Assembly: GCA_001839685.1 (NCBI GenBank)
Contig: MLAK01001259.1
Coordinates: forward strand, 166,235-230,234
DNA: 64,000 nt
Direction: 5' to 3'
Source: Tritrichomonas foetus
Lineage: Eukaryota; Parabasalia; Tritrichomonadida; Tritrichomonadidae
Below the pieces are notes generated by a model. It searched no databases and had not been told where the DNA came from. It saw nothing but the letters and a program-made list of their open reading frames with translations. The position numbers were made by a program, and so were the translations under genes. Positions 1 through 10,800 of the stretch are shown piece by piece; the stretch's first letter is position 1; every line of letters starts with the position of its first letter.

Positions 1-3000
1 TAATGGAAGAAATCGTGGATAAATCGAATAAAATAATCGATTCAATTTATTAAAGGTTTCAACTGATGCATTTGGTGGATCATTTGAGACAACGACTAAG
101 ACATGATCCAAGATTTGTTCGTTTTTATAAAAAGGTGATAAAATTAAACTTTGTTCGTTTTTATTGAATGGAATAGAAACAGGTTGTGATTTAGTTTTTT
201 TGAACATTTTAAAATTTCTCAGAATATCATTTTTTGAAGACCTTTCGATTTCGGCTTTTCTGAATGAATCTCCTACTTTTAAGCCAAGAGTTTGTTTGGC
301 CAAATTTGTTTGATATTTGACCTTGAATTTTTCATCGAGGGCTAGAATGATAATAGGAATGTCATCGATTTCCCATTTGTCCTTATTCTCGTCAAAATGA
401 TAAATTTCTTTTTGATCAGTTGAATTTGAATGACTATCATTGGAAAGCTCTTCTAAATTATCATGATTATCAATATCAATAAACTCATTGATGGTACTAT
501 TATTGCTATTTGATTGATTATTTTTATTTCCCAAATTATTATTTAAATCACTACTCATGTGAAAATTCAATTGGTCGACATTTTGTCTTCCTTTGTGAAT
601 TGTGTTGTTTTCATGATAAGATGAATGAGTAATTCTATTAAATAAATATTCTCCTGTTTTTTGCTCACTATACATAATTGGTTTAATTCTAAAAATAATC
701 ATTTGTATAGTTATACAAGCAATAAGAAAAGTGAGTGAATATGTAAAAACTCGTTGATAGTGGAAAACTGTATGATAGGGAACAACTTTGTTTTCTTTTG
801 TGGTAATGTCTATAATCTGTTTCACAACTTCGCGTGTTTTAGTTGCTGTTATTGTAAAATCAACAGTTGGGTCAAACATTACATTTCCAATTAAATTATA
901 AAATGATTGTGGAAATTGAATAATTAAATCGTGTAAATTTGGATCTGATAGAAAATCGTTTGCATAGAATTGTGCTGTATTTATAAATTCGTCAGTATCT
1001 TGATATACAGCTGCAACTAAATTAACTGGAATTCTTTGTGCATTTGCATTGATTAAAACTTCGAGTCGGGCATTTTGGAGGTACCGGGTATTAAATTGAG
1101 AAGCATCGACTACTGCTGAAATCAATAATACGAATAAAGGCAAATAGATAAAGTTGATTAAAATTGTTAATGGATAACTTTTGAACACATTGAAATTTTT
1201 ATCGATCCAATATTTGTCAAATTGATTCAATTGTGGTTTGATTTTGCCAATTTCAATGATTTTTTGTTTTGGAATGAATCTGAACTTTTGATAAGATTGA
1301 ATCATATTTTTCCTCAATTTTATCAATGATAAAACAAACAAAAGAAAAGAAATAATTGAAAAAATACAATAGAAACTCGTTGAAGTATTATCTAAAATAA
1401 TTTGTTTTTCTTCAACTACCATTTCGAAAACATTGGTGAAATTTTGAAGTGTCTGATCATAAATCTTAATGAATGAAAAGAATACTTCATATGGAAAAGC
1501 ATCTGAATTGGTTAATTGGTCATAATAATTTTCAAATGATTTCGAAAAGCCGCTATCTATGTAATACTTATGAATTTTTGGTAATTCGGTAGTAACAGCT
1601 TTTCTATATCTCTGATAAAGCTCAGAAGGATCGCCAAGACGATCCTGTAAGTGAAAATCTAGAAATTCATATGTGAATGACAGAAAGTCTTCGTAAGCAG
1701 TACCTTGTCGCCTTTGTTTTAAGAGGTAGAATAAGGAAATAATTAAGAAAGCAACGAAAAATAAAAATGCAATCACTAACAAGATTTCATTAAGATTTAA
1801 ATATTTTTTCAATTTGGTTAAAACGCTTATTTTTCTTCTTTCTTGATAGTTATTATATAAATGACCTTTTCTATAATTTCTTCGATCATTCAAATTGATT
1901 TGATTGTTCATTTGATATGATTTATTATTTGGTTGATTGTTTAATTGATTATTTAATTTCACTTGATAATCATTTGAAGCTTTTCCATTATGATCTAAGT
2001 CTTTTAGTTGAATGTCATGATTGGAGTCTTCATAATCACTTTCAAAGAGGTTTGGGTCATTTTCATCATCTGATTGATCATTATTGTTAAATTCATTATT
2101 TTCATTTTCATTGTGGAAAAAATCATTAATTAATTCATTACTATAGAAAAATGAGTTTTCTTGACGAGCATCTGGAAATAAAACTCGATAAATACTATTT
2201 GTGTGTTGTGTGATTAAATATCTACTCATATTTTTACGGCCAAGATATCCAGCAATAATCGGTAAATTTGCAATATCAGATAGCCATGCAGTTGTCCAAA
2301 ATTCTTTTTCTAGTTTCAAGATTCGATCTTCAATTCCACTTCGAATTGACTTGGCTACTGTTGTTGTGTTTCCATGTGCATTATTATACAAATGTGTGAT
2401 TAGCCACAAGTGTAACATTTCAACAAAAGTTAGTTTTCTGCTTGACAAGTAATATGACAGAAGTGATGTCAATGAGGGTGAATTAAGGTGAAATGCAATT
2501 AAAATTACATTTAATAAAATACTTGGTTCAATTTCAGATGGGTCATCTAAATTTTGTAATAATCTGATAACTTTTCTTTCGTTTCCTAAAAAGAACTCAT
2601 AGAAAATAATTTTTCTGGGATATGATCGACGTACGACAAATGGATAAATTATGTAGTAAATAACTACCGATACAAAAATACCAATTAAAATATAATATAC
2701 ACATTTAATGTGCATCTCTGGCTGAATAAGAATTGAAATTGAGACGCATATGATAAAAATTAAATAACTGAAAAATATGGCAGTTATATTTCTAGTATAA
2801 AATGGTGGATTAATTAATACGTAAATTGCGACAGTAATTGATAGAGCTAATCGAATAATATTTGTGGCGTCATTTTTGGAATAAAAATATGAATCAATGT
2901 GAACAATAACAAGATAATATAAAAGTGTGATAAATCCACTTAATAAACTCCGCATAAAAAATGGATGCGAACAAATATAAGGGGAAATAAAGGCAAAAAG

Positions 3001-3543
3001 TGAAGTCATTGTCACTAAAAAGGTGAAAACAGAATGTGCAAAAACTGATACATAATTAGCAGCAAACCATCCATCCTTGTCGACCGATATATAGCCTTGC
3101 TGGAAAACATTAATGGCAAGTGTGAAAATGGTCGGTAAGAGATATAAAATTAAAAATGTAAATGCTGATTGAATAACGTATCTATTTGAATATGAAATGG
3201 CAAAAGTAATAACCGAAATCAAAAAGACGAAAAAGACGAGCGAATAAATAAAAAATAAGCCAAGGCGAATTTCTTCATTATTTGGTTGGGCCACTGTTAA
3301 AGATATGATGAAGCAGAATGCATCGATTAGAGTTGGATTGAGTTTTGTTTTGTCTTCTTGAACGATTAAAGTGACAATAGAGTTGAGGTAAAGATATAGC
3401 ATAAAAATAGTCGTAACGATGCCATTTGCGACAGGATGTTTGCGAACTGACAGGTATGAATACTCAATAAAGTGCATAACCCGCAACTCGAGAGTTGTCG
3501 GAGTCTTTGGAAACTGACTTGTGGGTGATTTTTCCTTTTCCAT
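1..3543 (-). CDS. Partial multi-membrane receptor, likely N-terminal part of an adenylate/guanylate cyclase-type protein
   Basis: Open frame of 1181 codons from ATG at 3543 that leaves the window at base 1 without a stop, so the C-terminus is missing. About ten hydrophobic helices fill residues 40-330. A long helical section and an Asn/Asp-rich disordered stretch (about 470-570) follow. Further membrane helices lie near 584-606, 715-738, 791-812 and 929-950. Residues about 1055-1150 look like a PAS fold (DEKFKVKYQTNLAKQTLGL), and the last visible residues (FNKLNRLFYSIYPRFLP) resemble the linker that precedes class III cyclase domains. The same order (many helices, PAS, cyclase) is known from a large trichomonad family. 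The catalytic domain itself is not visible, so the cyclase call is inference. Divergent from profilin across a 229-bp spacer. Role expected: plasma-membrane sensing. Confidence 0.6.
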   Translation of the reverse strand, partial: MEKEKSPTSQFPKTPTTLELRVMHFIEYSYLSVRKHPVANGIVTTIFMLYLYLNSIVTLIVQEDKTKLNPTLIDAFCFIISLTVAQPNNEEIRLGLFFIYSLVFFVFLISVITFAISYSNRYVIQSAFTFLILYLLPTIFTLAINVFQQGYISVDKDGWFAANYVSVFAHSVFTFLVTMTSLFAFISPYICSHPFFMRSLLSGFITLLYYLVIVHIDSYFYSKNDATNIIRLALSITVAIYVLINPPFYTRNITAIFFSYLIFIICVSISILIQPEMHIKCVYYILIGIFVSVVIYYIIYPFVVRRSYPRKIIFYEFFLGNERKVIRLLQNLDDPSEIEPSILLNVILIAFHLNSPSLTSLLSYYLSSRKLTFVEMLHLWLITHLYNNAHGNTTTVAKSIRSGIEDRILKLEKEFWTTAWLSDIANLPIIAGYLGRKNMSRYLITQHTNSIYRVLFPDARQENSFFYSNELINDFFHNENENNEFNNNDQSDDENDPNLFESDYEDSNHDIQLKDLDHNGKASNDYQVKLNNQLNNQPNNKSYQMNNQINLNDRRNYRKGHLYNNYQERRKISVLTKLKKYLNLNEILLVIAFLFFVAFLIISLFYLLKQRRQGTAYEDFLSFTYEFLDFHLQDRLGDPSELYQRYRKAVTTELPKIHKYYIDSGFSKSFENYYDQLTNSDAFPYEVFFSFIKIYDQTLQNFTNVFEMVVEEKQIILDNTSTSFYCIFSIISFLLFVLSLIKLRKNMIQSYQKFRFIPKQKIIEIGKIKPQLNQFDKYWIDKNFNVFKSYPLTILINFIYLPLFVLLISAVVDASQFNTRYLQNARLEVLINANAQRIPVNLVAAVYQDTDEFINTAQFYANDFLSDPNLHDLIIQFPQSFYNLIGNVMFDPTVDFTITATKTREVVKQIIDITTKENKVVPYHTVFHYQRVFTYSLTFLIACITIQMIIFRIKPIMYSEQKTGEYLFNRITHSSYHENNTIHKGRQNVDQLNFHMSSDLNNNLGNKNNQSNSNNSTINEFIDIDNHDNLEELSNDSHSNSTDQKEIYHFDENKDKWEIDDIPIIILALDEKFKVKYQTNLAKQTLGLKVGDSFRKAEIERSSKNDILRNFKMFKKTKSQPVSIPFNKNEQSLILSPFYKNEQILDHVLVVVSNDPPNASVETFNKLNRLFYSIYPRFLPL

Positions 3544-3772
3544 GAAAAATGAAAACTTTTTGAAAAATATCGTAATATTAGTTTTTCTCAAAAATTAGAC
3601 TAAAATTGAAAGGGAAAAAAGTTGAAAGATTGAGATTTTCAGTTGATATTTGGTCAAATGAATTCATTGTAATATCAACTTTTTGTGTGATAGTCGATCA
3701 ATCACTTTTTTCAATACTCTAACCATATTAAAACTGAAAAAGTTGCTTCTTTTTATTATCAACAACAAAATC
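3544..3772. promoter_or_regulatory. Bidirectional promoter region, cyclase-like / profilin
   Basis: Spacer between two divergent ATGs. It holds AAAACTTTTTGAA at 3552, GAAAAAAGTTGAAAG at 3614, ATCAACTTTTT near 3674 and GAAAAAGTTG at 3736, all variants of one element. TCA initiator-like triplets lie just before the profilin ATG (TCAACA, about 13 bases upstream). Function is inferred from position and recurrence. Confidence 0.5.
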
Positions 3773-4162
3773 ATGGAATTGGAATATCTGACTGATCGAT
3801 TAATTGGTAAAATGGTAGGCGGCGCTATAACTAGTCTCGATGGCTATATTTGGTCGGCAACACCGGGATTTTACGATTACGAAGATGATCTTCCGCAAAT
3901 GGGGCTCGAATCGTGCTTCGAGAAAAATTCATACGCAAAAACTTACGGCATTTATTTTCGCAACAGCCTTTACTTACTCACGTCTTGTACCGAAAATATG
4001 ATCATCGCGCAAAATTATGAGCAGAGCTTTGTTTTCTCCAAATGCAAAAGATGCATCGTACTTGGCTATGTTGATGATCAATACCCGCTTGACGAATGCG
4101 TAAAAGCGATTACTGAACTTGCCGATATGCTTCGTGAATCCAATCTCGAAGAGTATTTCTAA
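3773..4162 (+). CDS. Profilin
   Basis: 129 residues, the normal profilin length. The N-terminus has the profilin pattern: a first helix (LTDRLIGK) followed by an alanine/glycine-start strand and LDGYIWSATPGF, matching the family's GxDGxVWAxSxGF region. The C-terminal half ends with a helix containing the spaced C, A, LADML pattern typical of the last profilin helix. Profilins bind G-actin and poly-proline ligands and control actin polymerisation in the cytosol. The frame is open further upstream, but the first ATG is 3773, so I start there; an initiator-like TCAACA lies 13 bases before it and GAAAAAGTTG about 30 bases before it. Confidence is good but rests on short motifs. Confidence 0.8.
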   Translation: MELEYLTDRLIGKMVGGAITSLDGYIWSATPGFYDYEDDLPQMGLESCFEKNSYAKTYGIYFRNSLYLLTSCTENMIIAQNYEQSFVFSKCKRCIVLGYVDDQYPLDECVKAITELADMLRESNLEEYF

Positions 4163-4940
4163 GCTGAGGCTCAAAATTAAGGTGAAAAATTGTGCAAGCT
4201 TCTTGATGATGCTTTGAATACAATTAAGAAGCTTTTCTTTGTTTATATTCTCGAAATGAAATTCAAATTAATTAATTCATGTTGTTGTTGTTTTATAAAC
4301 TTTGTTTTCTTGGTAATTTTTTGTTATTTTAAAGATTTGTGTGAGAAAATGATTACAGCTGTGACCAAAATGCGATTTGGCAAAAATGAAATTATGAATT
4401 TAGTGATTCACTGGGAAACATGACAGAAGACGTAGGATTAAGTTTGTAAAATCCAAAATAAGGTCAATACAAAGAAGATAATGAAATCTCATGATATTTG
4501 TGATTTTCCTCTAAAATTCGATAAATGAAAAATATTTTAACCAATGACGAAAACTCAACATATAAAACCAGAGCTCGAAATTGTGCCACAAATAAACGTG
4601 TTCTATGTAACTATTATAAATTTTATGAAAATCTTTATTGTTTTATTTGAGTTTGCTTATGACAGATTTATTTTTGTCCATACCACTATTCTGAGTCTTA
4701 TATCAAACTTGTCGTAATCACAAAATATTATGAAATTTCTCAATAAAAAAAGAGAAAAAAAGAAAGAAATTGCATGATCAGATAATTATAGAATTGATGA
4801 ATAATATTCACCACTTAGCATGTATGAAAATCCATGGTTTTCATGTGATTGTCAATAGAATGGAATGCAATCTGCTTCAAAAAAACTCCTTTTGAAAAAC
4901 TGGAAAATTTTCAGACAAACATTTCCCGCCAAATTTTAAA
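4163..4940. other. Intergenic spacer, no gene supported
   Basis: AT-rich DNA between profilin and the GTPase gene. It contains short AGGTGAAAAATT and AAGGTCAATA strings like those in other spacers, and an E2F-like site at its right end (listed separately). The 77-codon frame at 4190-4423 lacks an ATG start at its beginning and shows no family features. Confidence 0.5.
4922..4933 (+). promoter_or_regulatory. E2F/DP-like site TTTCCCGCCAAA
   Basis: Perfect match to the eukaryotic E2F consensus TTTCCCGC. It ends 7 bases before the ATG of the GTPase gene and is a GC-rich island in an AT-rich spacer. The match is seen directly; that it is used is inference from one site. Confidence 0.35.
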
Positions 4941-5870
4941 ATGATAAAAAATATCCAGAAAAAAGGAAAGCGAAAGCAGAAGAAGAAGATCGAACGTCAT
5001 CCAGTCGCCTATGAGCCACCGAAAACACCCGACTTCCAAGCATACTTAAAATTACTTCAATTATCCAATACATCCACACATGTTTTAATCGTTCTCGATG
5101 TTAGAAATCCACTTTCGTGCCGATACATGCCTTACGAAGAACCGATTAGCGATAAAATGATGTTCGTTTTGAATAAAATCGATTTAGTTCCGAGAGAAAT
5201 ATCATTAGCGTGGTATAAAGCACTAAGTAGTGTTGCTCCGACCTTTGCGATCTGCGCCACGCAATCAGTTGATCCTATAGTTAAATATCTAAAAGACAAT
5301 GCATCATCAGAAACGCCAATGAAAGTATTAATTACGGGAATTTCGAAATCAGGCAAAAAAACAATTTTCGACAAAATTGAAGCAATTCCGAATGTAGAAA
5401 TCCAGAAAAGCGACTCGTGGACGTGGTTCAATCCAACTCCCGATTTGGTTTCGCTTGGCGCCTGTGAATTGTCATCGATAAATAATAATCTGGTCACAAA
5501 TGCGAAAGATTTCTTATGCCGTTGTTCAATTCACTCATTAATGGAAATATTTAAAGTTACATTTTTCAGCGACGTTTCGTTCGTTTTATCATCAATTGAT
5601 TATAACAAACGAACAGCTGCCCTTGAATTTTTAAGGGGGTTGGTTCTTAGGAAATACCCGTATTATACTCTACCGCCTGCATTTTTTGTTAGTGACACGT
5701 TTGAAGGTGTAAAAGATTCGCAAAAAGAAATGTTTAAATATTCACCTGTGAACGACGCTTTTCCTGAGCCGTTCATCATCCTTGGCTATGGCACCCAGAA
5801 TTCGCTCAAGCCATCAATTCTGCAAATATGCCAAAATACCCTCAAGGAGAAAAAAGAAAAAGAAACGTAA
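4941..5870 (+). CDS. Nucleostemin/Nug1-like circularly permuted GTPase with degenerate P-loop
   Basis: 309 residues. The start is very basic (KKGKRKQKKK), as in nucleolar GTPases of the YlqF/GNL3 group. LDVRNPLSCR matches the LDARDPLGCR signature of GNL3/Nug1 proteins, and LNKIDLVP is a clear G4 motif. In this family G4 precedes G1, as here. G1 reads GISKSGKKT instead of GxxxxGKS/T, and the G3 DxPG is replaced by a TPD-type segment, so GTP hydrolysis is doubtful. G5 is CAT. The family works in 60S ribosomal subunit assembly in the nucleolus; that role is inferred. At 309 residues it is shorter than human GNL3 (about 550). ATG 4941 follows an E2F-like site directly. Confidence 0.75.
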   Translation: MIKNIQKKGKRKQKKKIERHPVAYEPPKTPDFQAYLKLLQLSNTSTHVLIVLDVRNPLSCRYMPYEEPISDKMMFVLNKIDLVPREISLAWYKALSSVAPTFAICATQSVDPIVKYLKDNASSETPMKVLITGISKSGKKTIFDKIEAIPNVEIQKSDSWTWFNPTPDLVSLGACELSSINNNLVTNAKDFLCRCSIHSLMEIFKVTFFSDVSFVLSSIDYNKRTAALEFLRGLVLRKYPYYTLPPAFFVSDTFEGVKDSQKEMFKYSPVNDAFPEPFIILGYGTQNSLKPSILQICQNTLKEKKEKET

Positions 5871-6896
5871 TTTCCTTATTTTTAAAATGAATAAAAAATG
5901 ATATAGGCACATGGAATGTTTGATATTTCACAATTTATTATTATTGATATTTATGGCTCGCATGTATGCCCAGGGTTTGAAAAAATTATACCCAAAATTT
6001 AAAGGAAAATCCAGTTAGTATTAGTAAGAAGTGATTTTTGTACTTCGTGAAAATAAAAAAACTTTTTGAAATCCCTCGTTCACGCTCGATCATTCCAAAT
6101 TAATGGGTTTATTATCTTCACTCATTACATCATATATTATTTTCATTCGTTCAGTAAGAAGTGATTTTGGTATAAAAATACATACATATATTTTTTCATT
6201 CATCAGTAAGAAGTGATTTTGGTATAAAAATACATAAATGATAAGCTAACCATCCTTTTACCGTGATGGGAAAAAGCTATGTGTTAAATGAAAACTGCTT
6301 TTGAAAAAGAAATTTTTATATATAATGCTCTGAGATTATACATGAAAAGAGATTTCAAATATTCCAGTGTTTATGGTTTTTCTCCGAGTACAGAGCTGTT
6401 TTCCGACATTGTTTATTTATTATTCGAGATATTTCTCATTTTCTATTCATTTTCCTGTGATTTATTTTGAGATCAATAGAAATAACTTCTGAGTTGATTT
6501 AAAACGAGAGAAAGGAACAGAACCTCATCATCGTGAATCAATAAGTGCAAACAACAAATGATAATATATAATTGCAAAATGATAATAATGGGAGATAAAA
6601 ATATCTCATTTATTTTTGATCTAGAGAGAACCATATAACTCAATTTGTTATTATGGATATTTCCCAAATTAGTGAAATCACAAAATGAAGATTTTCAACC
6701 ATGTTGAATTTTATATTTTTTATAATTATGGCATTCTTATCTATCCATTATTTTAGTCTTCATTTGTAAACTATCGGACAGTAATTCTATATGTTTATGA
6801 TGTTGTAACTGCTTTCGAAGGTGAATATTAGGTGAATTAGAAAAGGTGAAAAAAATCGTTATTTTCTCCAACTAAATCCTTCCTCGATTGTGATTT
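5871..6896. other. Intergenic spacer with direct repeats, no gene supported
   Basis: About 1 kb of AT-rich DNA. It holds a set of 33-bp direct repeats (6022-6237, listed separately). Just before the next ATG there are three tandem AGGTGAA/AGGTGAAT elements at about 6819-6852. A 60-codon ATG frame at 6288 has no recognisable features and is not called. Confidence 0.5.
6022..6237. repeat. Dispersed 33-bp direct repeats (CAGTAAGAAGTGATTTTGG core)
   Basis: Two near-identical copies start at 6152 and 6204 (period 52) and share about 33 bases: the core CAGTAAGAAGTGATTTTGG followed by TATAAAAATACATA. A diverged third copy (TAGTAAGAAGTGATTTTTG) starts at 6022. The second copy is preceded by the same TTCATTC-type sequence as the first, so this looks like a small segmental duplication. 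Confidence 0.8.
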
Positions 6897-7442
6897 ATGT
6901 ACAACAATGTTCGACGACGTGTTGTAAAATCATCTTTCACGCACCCAAGAAGGACACCTTCCAGAATTATCGATGAAATTGAATCGCACGAAAGGCGAGC
7001 GCAATCCGATATTTATATTCAGCGAATGATCACGCCCGAAGGGCAACGAAATTTGTACGCTAAACTGGCCAGAGCCCTTGAAGAAGACAAAATTCGAGAA
7101 GAAGAATTCAATAAACGGGAAAAGCCAACAAAAGTTTGTCGTGATGACGATTATCGAAAGGTTTATCACAATTTTTGTGAAGACTTCCAGAAATCTTCAA
7201 ACATAGCCCGGAAAGAATTTGAGAGAGTTTCGAAATCAGCCAGGAGCCGAAATTCTGAACTTGCCAAAGAGAAAAGTGCGGCTGACCTCCTTGAAAGAAA
7301 GATGTACCGTTTGGAAATGAACTTGGCTGATCCACCAGTGACACCGAGCAATAAACCGACTTTGAATCGACCAGACTTTAGTTCTATAAGTGGTGCAAGA
7401 CTGAGTTTGGCTTTTTCACAAGAATCTCCCCAAAAGAAATAA
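6897..7442 (+). CDS. Uncharacterised basic, helical protein
   Basis: 181 residues from ATG 6897. I do not recognise a family. It is rich in Arg, Lys and Glu. Residues 50-145 are predicted by eye to be helical (ALEEDKIREEEFNKREK; FERVSKSARSRNSELAKEKSAADLLERKM). Both ends are Ser/Pro/Arg-rich and look disordered, with phosphosite-like patterns such as PRRTPSR and PPVTPS near cyclin/MAP-kinase consensus. No membrane segment or signal peptide. GC content is clearly above the spacers on both sides, and three AGGTGAA elements lie 45-78 bases upstream, both of which favour a real gene. It may be a cytoskeletal or nuclear adaptor, but nothing shows this. Confidence 0.7.
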   Translation: MYNNVRRRVVKSSFTHPRRTPSRIIDEIESHERRAQSDIYIQRMITPEGQRNLYAKLARALEEDKIREEEFNKREKPTKVCRDDDYRKVYHNFCEDFQKSSNIARKEFERVSKSARSRNSELAKEKSAADLLERKMYRLEMNLADPPVTPSNKPTLNRPDFSSISGARLSLAFSQESPQKK

Positions 7443-7508
7443 TAATTGATTACCATGCTTTTTGTTTTTTTATACTAAAAATTGTATGTATTTTATTCAT
7501 ACGTTTTC

Positions 7509-7600
7509 TTCATGTTTTAATGCTTTTCATGTTTTAATGCTTTTCATGTTTTAATTCTTTTCATGTTTTAATTCTTTTCATGTTTTAATGTTTTTCATGA
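7509..7600. repeat. 17-bp tandem repeat, five copies
   Basis: Unit TTCATGTTTTAATGCTT, period exactly 17 (CATG at 7511, 7528, 7545, 7562, 7579 and 7596). Copies differ only at the GC/TC/GT pair near the end of the unit. Confidence 0.9.
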
Positions 7601-7635
7601 ATAGAATTTAATTAAAACATTATCTGATTAGTATT

Positions 7636-7637
<2 letters not shown>

Positions 7638-7681
<44 letters not shown>
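7638..7681. repeat. Poly-T tract of 44 bases
   Basis: Uninterrupted run of T between convergent genes. The exact length may be uncertain because homopolymers are error-prone in sequencing. Confidence 0.9.
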
Positions 7682-7856
7682 CAAAATTTATTCGGTATTG
7701 ATCACATTTATGATCTCACTCATCAAAAGAAGTTCATTTAGAAGTGTTTTTCACTCATCTGAATTAAATGAAATTCCCGAGAAAAATGAAAAAGAAATCA
7801 AGAAAAACAAAAATCATGTGAAATATACTCGAGCACACAATTTATTTATTCTATTT

Positions 7857-10800
7857 TTAAAAATATAAACCGCGAGGGTCATTCACCATCCAAGCATGGA
7901 TTGATGGTGAATGTCCACATGCAACAATTGTTCGATCTGATATAGCAATATCATTGACCCCTCTAAACTCGCTTTTCTGGTCATATGTTGTGAAAACATC
8001 GTTCAATATTTGAGGAGTAGCATCAACACGTGCATTTACAATTTTTATGCTGTTATCTTGAGATCCAGTTACGAAAAATCGTTGTGATGAATCATATTTT
8101 ATGACAGTAACTGGACTTTCATGTAATTTCATTGTTGAATATTGTTGAGAACGTAGATCGAGTTGTACAACTGAACCATCATCATAACCAGTTAAAACAT
8201 AAGGCCCACAAACAGCTATTGGTGAACATGATGATCGTTTTGGAAGTTTGAATGTTGCTACTGGTGAAAGTCCAGCAATTGTATCATATACAACGAATTG
8301 TTTATTCATTGGTTCACACACAATAATTTGTGTATCATTATTTAACCATGCTGCTGTTGAACCTTCAACAGAAACAAACAGATTAGCTGTTTTGAAATCA
8401 CTCACATAGATGTAGCCATCCAAAGCAGTTGATAGAAGTCGATCACCTGTTTCATTTAAAGAAATTGATGTAACTGAACTTTCATTATACATTACACTGC
8501 TTGTAGTATTCGTGAACTTTTTACCAAACGGCGAAAGGTAAATTCTACCTGAGCTTGTTCCAGCAACAAAGAAAGGCTCGCGTGGATGAGAAGCTAGACA
8601 AGTTACAGGTAAATCTCTTGTTGGTGCACGATGTTTCTTCCACTGTGGTCGGAATTCTCTCTTTTGGTAAAAGGCAGCAGGATCCAAGTATTCAGCTTTT
8701 GCAGGAGACATCAAAGAAGCGAATGGAGAATCAAATGGCGTTAAACCTTCAGTTCCTGACATTGAAGTTGAATTATCTCCACTGGTATCTGCTGATGTTG
8801 GTGATGAAGGTGTAGTTGATGATTTTTTAACTTTATTCAGATTAATAAATTCAATTCCATCTTTACTGCCAACTGCTATTTCAGCTGTATTTTGGGGATT
8901 AATACAAACAGCAACCAATTGAACATCAAAGTGTGTTTCGCGTTCGAATGAACGAGATGCATCAAAATGATCACCGAAATAGAACGGCGAAACAAATGGA
9001 TTCACCATTGAAACTAACCATTTTCTTTGAACTAATGTTTCTTGCATCCTTTCGGACATATCTTGGCACCTTAGTCCAATTGTGGATAGATCAAAGGAAT
9101 AATTGGATTCAGAAAAGTAAAAAGTCTTCAAATTAGTGAAAAGAAGGCGATGGCGATGATGGAAGAATGAAATAAGCATTTGAAGTCGACTCAATGAACC
9201 CTGGCTAATTAAAACTTTACAAATTTCATGAAATGAGATAAAATTAGCAAGCTCCCTATCACTTTCTTTGACGGTTACTTCTTTGGTAACAAATCGTTTT
9301 AAAATGTTTGGAGGATATGTTGGCATCTTCGGTTTCCGATTCATGAATTCAGCAACTATGGCTCCAAGTGATTCAACATTTAAAGGTCGCATGAAAAGTG
9401 TCATCATCATATTCGCCTTCGACATTGCAAGTGTTAAAGTATATAAAATTGCAACTGTTGTCGAAATTCTTTGTTTTGCTCTTGGACCAATTAATCCGCT
9501 TGCAGATTCGTATAGCATGTTGGCAATTTTGGAAATAAGGACTAAAGAATTCTCACAATACGTTTCATTCAAAATTGAAGAAATAAGTAAAACAACAAAT
9601 CGTTCATTATAAGTGAAAAAGATTGGATCTGGTGATGAAAAAATATCCCTTAAAAATCGAGTTGACAAATTTGATTCAATTTCCACTTTTTCTTCTTCTT
9701 TTTCTGCTTCATTGATATTTTCTAGTTCATTATCATTAATATTTTCATGATTTTCGATCTTTGAATCATTGTTTGCATCGTTTTCAGATTCATTGTTATC
9801 TTCGTTTTCACTGGAGTCAGAGCTGAAGCCATCATAGTCATCCCAGTCATCAGCTACAGCTCCACCAAAGTCAAATGTAGAGACTTCTTTCACTGTTAAT
9901 GATTCATCTTCAATTTCTGATGCTTCAATTTCCAAAATTTCATTGTCTTTATTCGGTTCTGACAAAGCTTGCTTTGGTGATTCTTTTTCGGAATCTTCAA
10001 GATTTTCAACTTCAGCAAGTTCAATGAGTTGTGCCTGTGCGAAACCTGGAGTTAATTGAACGCTTAAAATATCATACGGTTCATTTGTTTCAAACTTCTT
10101 AAGCATTTCAAGCCTATGTAGTTCAATAGAAAGTATTTCTGAACGTTGATACTTCCAATTTCTCAAAAGTTGTTTCGCTCCTTCGTTTTCTTCTTTCCAC
10201 CATTTTGTGTAAAAACCATCCATTAAATGAGGGAGAATATATTCATGCCAATTGGCTTCACCTAATAATCGAGCAGTAAGGACAAGCAAAAGTCTATCAT
10301 CTCTTAAGACAACTAAAGCTTGTTTAGTCATACCTCGTAAACAGAAAAACATAGCAGAAAGTGCAACACGATGTTGTTTTTGTGCTTCAAATGCGGATTT
10401 TTCAATTCTTGTTCGCATTTTTGCATCTTCTGAAACAATACTAAAGAAGTTAGCGAGCTTTGTTTCATTTTTCACACGTGCAATTTTTTTGGCAGTATTT
10501 CGTTTATTCAAAAGAATACAAAAGAGAAAATAAGTATCAATTTCATTATCAGAAGGTATGGTTGTTTCTATGAGTATGTCAACAGCTTTAATTAAAATGT
10601 TTACATTTTTAGCCCATAATGGAAGCATCATGTCAAAAAGCATTTTAGCAGATGTCAAATTTAACGAATCAACTAATGCTGATTGTTCTTTGGAGAGAAG
10701 AGCCCAAACACCGAAAAATGGAATATAACGCCAGAGATCAGGTGAATTTCGAGCAAAAATCCATGAAAACAAAAATCGAAGACCTGGTTCATCCAACAAA

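Larger units (their letters stand above)
7443..7856. other. Convergent intergenic spacer with tandem repeat and poly-T
   Basis: 3' ends of two convergent genes meet here. Contents are a 17-bp tandem repeat and a 44-T run, each listed separately. No gene. Confidence 0.6.

Noticed and set aside
3683..3772. Thirty-codon extension of the profilin frame upstream of 3773
   Set aside because: It begins with TTG, not ATG, and overlaps promoter elements; profilin length fits the ATG at 3773.
4190..4423. 77-codon frame with a Cys run
   Set aside because: No ATG at its beginning, AT-rich composition like the spacer and no family features.
6288..6470. 60-codon ATG frame
   Set aside because: Short, spacer-like composition, no motif.
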